DNA of 10,945 nt, taken from positions 1 through 10,945 of the forward strand of contig DJWR01000017.1 of NCBI GenBank assembly GCA_002441055.1. Reading direction: 5' to 3'. Positions within the stretch are counted from its first letter, which is position 1; every line of letters starts with the position of its first letter. The notes beneath the pieces are model-generated. The model worked only from the letters and a program-made list of their open reading frames with translations. It ran no database searches and had not been told where the DNA came from. This document shows positions 5,661-10,945 of this stretch, piece by piece. Origin of the DNA: Caulobacteraceae bacterium UBA6225 (GTDB lineage Bacteria; Pseudomonadota; Alphaproteobacteria; Caulobacterales; Caulobacteraceae). Both the position numbers and the translations under genes were made by a program.

Positions 5661-7352
5661 ATGATCTTTACCAGCCTCATTGAAGAGGTCCGCCGCGGTC
5701 GGCGCAATCTCTTCTCTTCGTCCAAGGTCGCCCTGGCGATCCTCGTCCCTGCGATCCTGACCGCCGCGGCGGCCTGCGCCCCCCAGGCGCCTGTCCGGCC
5801 GCCCTGCCCTGAGGGTGAGGTCTGCCTGCTGGTCGGCAACGGGTCTGAGCCCGCCACCCTGGACCCCCACAAGGCCACTGGCACGTGGGAAAGTCGAATC
5901 CTGGCTGACGCCTTCATGGGTCTGACCCAGGATGACGCCAGCGGCGAGGCGATCCCCGGCATGGCGGAGCGTTGGGAGGTCAGTGAGGACGGTCTCGTCT
6001 GGACCTTCTATCTGCGCGAGGCGGTCTGGTCGGACGGCGTGCCTGTGAGCGCTGATGACTTTGTGTTTTCCCTGCGCCGCATCCTGCTGCCGGAGACGGC
6101 CTCTGAATATTCCTCGCTGCTCTATTTCATCGAAGGCGCTCAGGCGCTGAACGAGGGCAAGGCCGGGGTTGAGACCCTGGGCGTGCGGGCCATTGATCCG
6201 CGCACCCTGGAGATTCGCCTGGTGCACCCCGCCCCCTATCTGACCGAGGTGGCCAAACACCAGACCATGTCGCCGGTGCCCAAACACGTCGTCGAGCGAC
6301 TGGGCGACGCCTGGGTCCAACCGCAGAACATCGTCACCAATGGTCCCTATCGCATCGAGACCTGGCGGTTGGGCGATCATGTGCGGATGACCAAGAACCC
6401 CCTGTTTTACGAGGCCGATCAGGTCTGCGTGGATCAGGTCTACTATTACCCGACCTCCGATGCGGCGAGTTCCGAGCGCCGGGTGCGCCGCGGCGAGCTG
6501 GACATCAGCTATGAGGTGCAGTCGAACCGGATCGGCTTCCTGCGGGAAGAAATCCCCGACTATGTCCGGACCCACACCTATCTCGGGGTCGCCTATCTGG
6601 CGTTCAACTCCAATGTGGAGCCGCTGAAGGACATCCGCGTCCGCCGGGCCATCAGCATGGCCATCGACCGGGAGTTCATCACCAACAAGCTGCTGCGCGG
6701 CGGTCAGACCCCGGCCTACAACTATGTGCCGCCCGGGGTGGCCAACTATACGTCCCCGCCGGAGCCTGCGTGGTCGAAATGGCCGTTGGAACGCCGCCAG
6801 GCCGAGGCCCGGCGCCTGCTGTCCGAGGCCGGCTACGGCCCCGAAAACCCCCTCAAGCTCGAGATCAAGCACCGGAACTCCGCCGACCCCACGCTATTTA
6901 TGCCCGCCATCCAGGCTGACCTGAAGCAGGTGGGGGTCGATCTCACCCTGGCGCAGAACGAGGTGCAGATCGCCTATGCGGCCTACCGGGTGCGGGACTT
7001 CGAGATCGCCGACGCCGGCTGGGTGGCCGACTACAACGACGCCATGAGCTTCCTCTATCTGAACCAGTCCTCGGCGGGCTCCCAGAATTACGGGGACTAT
7101 CGCAACCCCGCCTATGACGAGCTGCTGCGCAAGGCCGACAACGAGCCAGACGCCGGGATTCGGGCCGGCTATTTGGCCGAAGCCGAGCGGATCATGCTTG
7201 AGGACGCACCCATCGTGCCGGTCTATTTTTTGAACACCAAGGCCCTGGTGAACCCCAAGGTGACAGGGTGGGTCGACAACATAATCGACCACCACCGGAC
7301 GCGAAATTTGTGCGTGAAGGATGCTCCAGGCGCGGATCAGGGCATAAATTGA
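5661..7352 (+). CDS. oppA: Oligopeptide-binding protein, OppA/MppA-like (SBP family 5)
   Basis: This 563-residue extracytoplasmic solute-binding protein delivers peptides to OppBC. Similarity to the enteric OppA pattern runs along its whole length: WSDGVPVSADDFVFSLRR, ETLGVRAIDPRTLEIRL, NIVTNGPYRI, DIRVRRAISMAIDREFI, GWVADYNDAMSFL, YRNPAYDELL and IVPVYFLNTKALVNP. The Asp of ADYN (D457) matches the position that holds the peptide's free amino end in enteric OppA. The N-terminus is basic, then hydrophobic (23-38), and reaches Cys39 in AAAAC. A lipoprotein is likely, although the lipobox lacks the usual Leu at -3. The ATG at 5661 is the only in-frame ATG before the signal sequence and has no ribosome site. 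Its promoter must lie in the antisense gene, unless it is transcribed by read-through from oppBC. The length fits OppA (about 540 residues). Confidence 0.9.
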   Translation: MIFTSLIEEVRRGRRNLFSSSKVALAILVPAILTAAAACAPQAPVRPPCPEGEVCLLVGNGSEPATLDPHKATGTWESRILADAFMGLTQDDASGEAIPGMAERWEVSEDGLVWTFYLREAVWSDGVPVSADDFVFSLRRILLPETASEYSSLLYFIEGAQALNEGKAGVETLGVRAIDPRTLEIRLVHPAPYLTEVAKHQTMSPVPKHVVERLGDAWVQPQNIVTNGPYRIETWRLGDHVRMTKNPLFYEADQVCVDQVYYYPTSDAASSERRVRRGELDISYEVQSNRIGFLREEIPDYVRTHTYLGVAYLAFNSNVEPLKDIRVRRAISMAIDREFITNKLLRGGQTPAYNYVPPGVANYTSPPEPAWSKWPLERRQAEARRLLSEAGYGPENPLKLEIKHRNSADPTLFMPAIQADLKQVGVDLTLAQNEVQIAYAAYRVRDFEIADAGWVADYNDAMSFLYLNQSSAGSQNYGDYRNPAYDELLRKADNEPDAGIRAGYLAEAERIMLEDAPIVPVYFLNTKALVNPKVTGWVDNIIDHHRTRNLCVKDAPGADQGIN

Positions 7353-7435
7353 TCGCCGAGCGCCTTAGCCGTGACCAGTCTGTGTCTGGAATGTGACAGG
7401 TAGGCCTCGAAAACATTGCGGCTTGTTAATGGCCG

Positions 7436-7464
7436 TTGACCCCCGTTCCGTAACCCTCGTAACT
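7436..7464 (+). promoter_or_regulatory. Candidate promoter of the receptor gene
   Basis: TTGACC at 7436-7441 is a good -35 box. Seventeen bases later GTAACT (7459-7464) is a weak -10; read as the Caulobacter-type -10 (GCTANAWC), CGTAACTC fits only partly. The two CGTAAC copies at 7449 and 7458 lie inside this promoter. Confidence 0.3.
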
Positions 7465-7474
7465 CCTCCGTAAC
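7449..7474 (+). repeat. Three direct CGTAAC repeats
   Basis: CGTAAC occurs at 7449-7454, 7458-7463 and 7469-7474, with starts 9 and 11 bp apart. This is close to one helical turn, as expected for an array of protein-binding half sites. It overlaps the candidate promoter and may be an operator for the receptor gene. Confidence 0.4.
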
Positions 7475-7558
7475 CGGGGTCGTCATTGGCCCGCGGGACA
7501 CTTTTTTTGTGGGGAGCGGCTCGGCGCCTGTCCGTCTCGGACGTGTGATCGGCCCGCT

Positions 7559-7563
7559 GGAGG
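7559..7563 (+). promoter_or_regulatory. Ribosome binding site deciding a TTG start
   Basis: GGAGG lies 8 nt before the TTG at 7572. The upstream in-frame ATG codon at 7509 sits directly after the T tract with no ribosome site and would put 21 non-signal-like residues ahead of the signal peptide. The TTG is therefore preferred. Confidence 0.7.
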
Positions 7564-7571
7564 ATCTGACC

Positions 7572-10541
7572 TTGAACATCAAATCCAAGCGAGAGCGCCT
7601 GTTGGCGTCATCGATGATCTGTGGCGCGGCTTTCGCCGCCATGGCCGTTTCGCCGGCCGCCGCCCAGGTCGCCGAAGTCCAGGAACTGGTCGTCACCGGT
7701 TCGCGCATTCAGGTGCCCGGCCTTGAGTCGGCCAGCCCGATCCTGACGGTCGGCGCGGCCGAAATCGGTCTGCAGCAGCAGCCGGAAGTGGAAAAGATCA
7801 TCCGCTTCCTGCCCATCTCCGTCCCCTCGGACGGCGACGCGGTGAACAACGGCACCGCCGGCGTGTCCACGATCAACCTGCGCGGCCTCGGCTCGCAGCG
7901 GAACCTGGTTCTCATCGATGGCCAGCGGGTCACCCCTTACAACGTCGACGGTCGCGTCGACGTGTCGGTCATCCCCACCGCCTTCCTTGAGCGCATTGAC
8001 GTCATCACCGGCGGCGCGTCGGCCGTGTACGGTTCTGACGCCATCTCGGGCGCCATCAACTTCATCCTGAAGAAGGATTTTGAAGGCGTCGAACTGGACA
8101 GCAAGTACTCGGTCACCGGTGAAGGTGATGGCGAAGTGATCACCACCTCGCTGACCTTCGGCTCCAACATCGCCGATGGCCGCGGTAACGTCGCCATGAG
8201 CATGAACTACTCCAAGCGTGAGGCCGTCCTGCTCGGCGCCCGCCCGCTCGGCAACCTCGGCATCGTCACCGCCAACGGCGCCAACTATCAGAACTTCCTG
8301 GACGGCGTTCAGCCGACCCCGTCCCCGGCCGGCTGCGGCGGTCCCAACGCCGTGGCGGCTGGTGGTTCCACCACCACCATCCCCACCCGCACCCAGATCA
8401 CGGGCGTTGGCACCTCTGCGGTTCAGTTCCGTGAAGACGGTTCGCTGGGCCCGAACTGCTCGGTGTTCAACTTCAATCCCTACAACTACTATCAGACCCC
8501 GCAGGAGCGTTACGGCGCCACCGCGATCGGCTATTACGAGCTGGCCGACAACGTCGAGGCCTATGGCCGCTTCATCTATTCGTCGACCAATGTGACCCAG
8601 CAGGTCGCCCCGTCGGGCATCTTCGGCAACTCCTTCTTCGTGCCGCTGGCCAACCCCTATCTGACCGCCCAGGCTCAAACGACCCTGATCAATGCGGCCA
8701 ACACCGCCCGCGTCGCCGGCACCCTGCCGGCCACCAGCTGGCGCGACCTGAACACCAATGGCGTCGTTGATGCGGCCGATGACCTCAGCCTGGTCATCCG
8801 TCGCCGCACCGTTGAGTTGGGCGCCCGCTCGACCCAGTACGATAACAACATGTTCCAGTTCACCCTCGGCCTGCGTGGCACGCTGATGGATAACTGGAAC
8901 TGGGATGTCTATCTGCAGAAGGGTGAAGTTGACCGGACCAACATCTCGGCCGGCTACACCAATGTGACGAACTTCGGCAACGCGCTGAACGCCGTTTCGA
9001 CCACGACCTGCCGTACGGGCGGCTCTGCTTGCGTGCCGATCAACCCCTTCGGCGCCTTCGGCGCGATCACGCCGGCCATGGCGGCCTATTCCAGCGCCAC
9101 GGCGATCATCTCCGAGACCTACGAGCAGACCGTGTTCAACGCGTCTGTGAATGGTGAGCTCGGCGCCCTGCAGAGCCCCTGGGCGACTCAGCCCGTCGTG
9201 GCTTCGCTCGGCGTCGAGTATCGTGAAGAGTTCGGTCGCTTCACCCCCGACGAGTGCTGGAAGCTCGCTCCGGCCAGCTGCCTCGGCGGCGCCGGCGGCA
9301 ACCAGCTCCCCATCGCGGGCGGCTTCGACGCGCACGAAATCTTCGGCGAAATGATCGTTCCGATCGCCATGGACCAGCCCCTGGCTCAGTCCCTGGGTCT
9401 GGAGCTCGGCTATCGCTACTCTGACTACAACCCGACCGGGTCCTACAGCACCTGGAAGGCGGGCGTGAACTACGAGCCCTTCGACGGCCTGCTGCTGCGC
9501 GTCATGCGTCAGCGCGCCGCCCGCGCCCCGAACGTCGGCGAACTCGCCGCGCCGGTGGTCACGGCCCTGCGCAACGCCGACTACGACTACTGCTCGCTCG
9601 GCAACCCGAACGCCATCTCGGCCGAACTGCGCGCCCGTTGTATCGCCACCGGTATGACGGCCTCCCAGGTCGGTACGGTTCAGGACATCGTGTCCGGCCA
9701 GATCAACACCTTCGAAGGCACCGATCTCCAGAGCCTGCCGTCGGCGGAACTGGCTGACACGACCACCGTCGGCCTGGTCTGGACGCCTACCTTCCTGACC
9801 GCCCTGCGCAGCCCGGTCATCTCGCTCGACTACTATGACATCGAGGTGAAGGACTACATCGGCGCCTTCTCCGCCCAGGAAACCCTGGACGGCTGCTATG
9901 TCTCCGGCATCCAGCAGTTCTGCGACCGTATCGTCCGTGTGAACGGCGACATCGCCTCGCCGGGCTCGGGCGTCCAGCGCTTCACCACCAACCTGAACTA
10001 CATCCGCGCTGAAGGCTTCGAAGCCGCGGTCAACTTCGGCCTCGACCTCGACACCGTCGGCCTGAATGAGCGCTGGGGCAGCCTGGCCTTCTCCTGGACC
10101 GGTAACTACTACCTGACCAACGAGTCGCGCTCGAGCACCACCGTGCCGGAAATCGACTGCCTGGGTTACTACGGCACCCAGTGCGGCAACCCGACCCACA
10201 AGTTCCGCTTCGTCCAGCGGACTACCTGGACCATGGGCGACCTGCAGGTGTCCTACCTGTGGCGTCACCTGAACAAGGTCGAGATCGAGCCGGTTCAACA
10301 GCCGAACACCTTTGCGGCCTTCCGCGAAATCGAGGCCTACAACTACATCGATCTGGCCGCGAGCTACGCCTTCAACGACGTGGCCAAGGTGACCTTCTCC
10401 GTGCAGAACCTGCTCGAGAAGGATCCTCCGGTCCTCGGCAACGAAGCGGCCACCACCTCGGCCAACTCGGGCAACACTCTGCCCAGCGCCTACGACACGC
10501 TTGGCCGCATCTTCGCGGTCGGCCTGAACCTGCGGTTCTAA
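7572..10541 (+). CDS. TonB-dependent outer-membrane receptor
   Basis: This 989-residue outer-membrane transporter takes up a ligand using TonB/ExbBD energy. From the TTG start, residues 1-31 are a Sec signal peptide (KSKRER, hydrophobic core, SPAAA then Q32). VQELVVTGSR (36-45) is the TonB-box-like start of the plug. The plug runs to about 170 and contains INLRGLGSQRNLVLIDGQR (101-119) and ITGGASAVYGSDAISGAIN (145-163). The rest is a 22-strand beta-barrel ending in LNLRF, with the terminal Phe needed for outer-membrane insertion. Twelve cysteines form six close pairs (255/296, 480/487, 562/570, 674/690, 775/784, 863/871), probably disulfides in external loops. The substrate cannot be read from sequence. 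Proximity to oppA suggests peptides, but many such receptors in Caulobacterales take sugars, siderophores or cobalamin. The gene has its own terminator. Confidence 0.93.
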   Translation: MNIKSKRERLLASSMICGAAFAAMAVSPAAAQVAEVQELVVTGSRIQVPGLESASPILTVGAAEIGLQQQPEVEKIIRFLPISVPSDGDAVNNGTAGVSTINLRGLGSQRNLVLIDGQRVTPYNVDGRVDVSVIPTAFLERIDVITGGASAVYGSDAISGAINFILKKDFEGVELDSKYSVTGEGDGEVITTSLTFGSNIADGRGNVAMSMNYSKREAVLLGARPLGNLGIVTANGANYQNFLDGVQPTPSPAGCGGPNAVAAGGSTTTIPTRTQITGVGTSAVQFREDGSLGPNCSVFNFNPYNYYQTPQERYGATAIGYYELADNVEAYGRFIYSSTNVTQQVAPSGIFGNSFFVPLANPYLTAQAQTTLINAANTARVAGTLPATSWRDLNTNGVVDAADDLSLVIRRRTVELGARSTQYDNNMFQFTLGLRGTLMDNWNWDVYLQKGEVDRTNISAGYTNVTNFGNALNAVSTTTCRTGGSACVPINPFGAFGAITPAMAAYSSATAIISETYEQTVFNASVNGELGALQSPWATQPVVASLGVEYREEFGRFTPDECWKLAPASCLGGAGGNQLPIAGGFDAHEIFGEMIVPIAMDQPLAQSLGLELGYRYSDYNPTGSYSTWKAGVNYEPFDGLLLRVMRQRAARAPNVGELAAPVVTALRNADYDYCSLGNPNAISAELRARCIATGMTASQVGTVQDIVSGQINTFEGTDLQSLPSAELADTTTVGLVWTPTFLTALRSPVISLDYYDIEVKDYIGAFSAQETLDGCYVSGIQQFCDRIVRVNGDIASPGSGVQRFTTNLNYIRAEGFEAAVNFGLDLDTVGLNERWGSLAFSWTGNYYLTNESRSSTTVPEIDCLGYYGTQCGNPTHKFRFVQRTTWTMGDLQVSYLWRHLNKVEIEPVQQPNTFAAFREIEAYNYIDLAASYAFNDVAKVTFSVQNLLEKDPPVLGNEAATTSANSGNTLPSAYDTLGRIFAVGLNLRF

Positions 10542-10566
10542 AAGACCTCAGTCAGACCTGGAGAGG

Positions 10567-10601
10567 GGGCGGCGGACTTCGGTCCGTCGCCCTTTCTTTT
10601 T
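10567..10601 (+). terminator. Intrinsic terminator of the receptor gene
   Basis: An 11-bp stem (10567-10577 with 10582-10592, one G-T wobble) closes a TTCG loop with the very stable C(UUCG)G arrangement, followed by TTTCTTTTT (10593-10601). It lies 25 bp after the receptor stop codon. Confidence 0.92.
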
Positions 10602-10945
10602 GTCTGGAGGCTTGAGGGCGGGGCGCGTCAGCTGCTGGCTGCAGGCGGCGCCTGGAACGGAAACTGACCCACCTTCGAAGGCCAGGCGGAGGCGTCTCGC
10701 CGAGGCGCCTGCACGGCGCAGATGCGAGAGCCGCCAGATTGTTGTGAGATCAGGTGCCACAGCCTCTCGGCGGATGTTCAACTACGGCCCCACGGGGCCG
10801 GCTACGGCAGCTCGTGATCCCCGCCCTAAACGCGCAGGCACGCCAGCGGCCATCGGCCAGCGCCCAGCGAACGCCCGATCGCGTTCCTGCGTGCCGCCTT
10901 CGGACCTTCCGACCCTCTGGCTCTAGAGCGGGACTCCTTTAGACG
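10602..10945. other. Right-end region without a supported gene
   Basis: These 344 bp hold short open frames on both strands, but none has a ribosome site, a recognisable domain or natural-looking composition. A dyad CGGCCCC-AC-GGGGCCG lies at 10785-10800 without a following T tract. The last 24 bases look like the start of a dispersed repeat. Confidence 0.5.
10922..10945. repeat. Possible start of a dispersed intergenic repeat
   Basis: TCTAGAGCGGGA followed by CTTTAGACG resembles, from memory, the AGCGGGA...TTTAGA-type intergenic repeats common in Caulobacterales genomes. The window ends before a full palindrome can be seen, so this is a weak call. Confidence 0.3.

Larger units (their letters stand above)
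7353..7571. other. Regulatory interval upstream of the TonB-dependent receptor
   Basis: This 219-bp stretch has no supported gene. It contains a candidate promoter (7436-7464), three CGTAAC repeats (7449-7474), the palindrome CCCGCGGG (7490-7497), a seven-T tract (7502-7508) and the ribosome binding site of the receptor gene. I see no convincing terminator for oppA. Confidence 0.6.

Noticed and set aside
5187..6872. A 561-codon minus-strand frame across oppA and the secreted-protein gene
   Set aside because: It has no recognisable domain and overlaps two real genes; it is an antisense frame of oppA.
7490..7508. CCCGCGGG plus T7 as the oppA terminator
   Set aside because: The palindrome has no room for a loop and the T tract begins four bases after it. 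No alternative stem of useful length could be drawn.
7608..10298. An 896-codon open frame antisense to the TonB-dependent receptor
   Set aside because: Composition is Gly/Arg/Val/Asp/His-rich without domains, as expected of the antisense of a GC-rich gene. The plus-strand receptor is unmistakable.
10785..10800. CGGCCCC-AC-GGGGCCG dyad as a second terminator
   Set aside because: The loop would be only about four bases after fraying and no T tract follows. In such GC-rich DNA a dyad like this can arise by chance.
10600..10926. A 108-codon plus-strand frame near the right edge
   Set aside because: No ribosome site at an ATG/GTG start, Arg/Ala/Pro-rich shadow-like composition and no family. It also starts inside the terminator tract.

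Overview
The window looks like chromosomal DNA from a GC-rich alphaproteobacterium, most likely Caulobacterales (Caulobacter, Phenylobacterium or Brevundimonas type). This is inferred from the high GC, a large disulfide-rich TonB-dependent receptor with a Caulobacter-style signal peptide, an AlkK-type acyl-CoA ligase and the compact gene spacing. No insertion sequence, phage gene, CRISPR array, rRNA or tRNA was seen.

Left part (1-3142). A 5'-truncated acyl-CoA ligase enters from the left edge and carries an unusual C-terminal extension: a Pro/Ala/Glu-rich linker and three hydrophobic segments. It converges, with 2 bp between stop codons, on a minus-strand LACTB2-like metallo-beta-lactamase-fold hydrolase. 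A second minus-strand gene encodes a DUF442 (TIGR01244-type) rhodanese-like protein. Between the two lies a plus-strand gene for a 52-residue predicted lipoprotein.

Middle part (3143-7352). This is an oligopeptide ABC-importer locus. oppB and oppC overlap by ATGA and are followed by an oppA-type binding protein. Wedged between oppC and oppA on the opposite strand is a gene for a 180-residue secreted protein. It leaves 18 bp to oppC and 10 bp to the oppA start, so transcripts of this gene and of the opp genes must overlap in antisense. No OppD/OppF ATPase gene is present.

Right part (7353-10945). A 219-bp regulatory interval holds a candidate promoter, three CGTAAC repeats and a T7 tract. It precedes a 989-residue TonB-dependent receptor, best started at a TTG with a good ribosome binding site. 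The receptor gene ends in a clear intrinsic terminator with a UUCG loop. The last 344 bp hold no gene I can support.

Working model (inference): the receptor, the OppA-like protein and OppBC form a trans-envelope route for peptides or peptide-like ligands, powered by ATPases encoded elsewhere. The most unusual features are the antisense gene embedded in the opp locus and the membrane-tailed acyl-CoA ligase.
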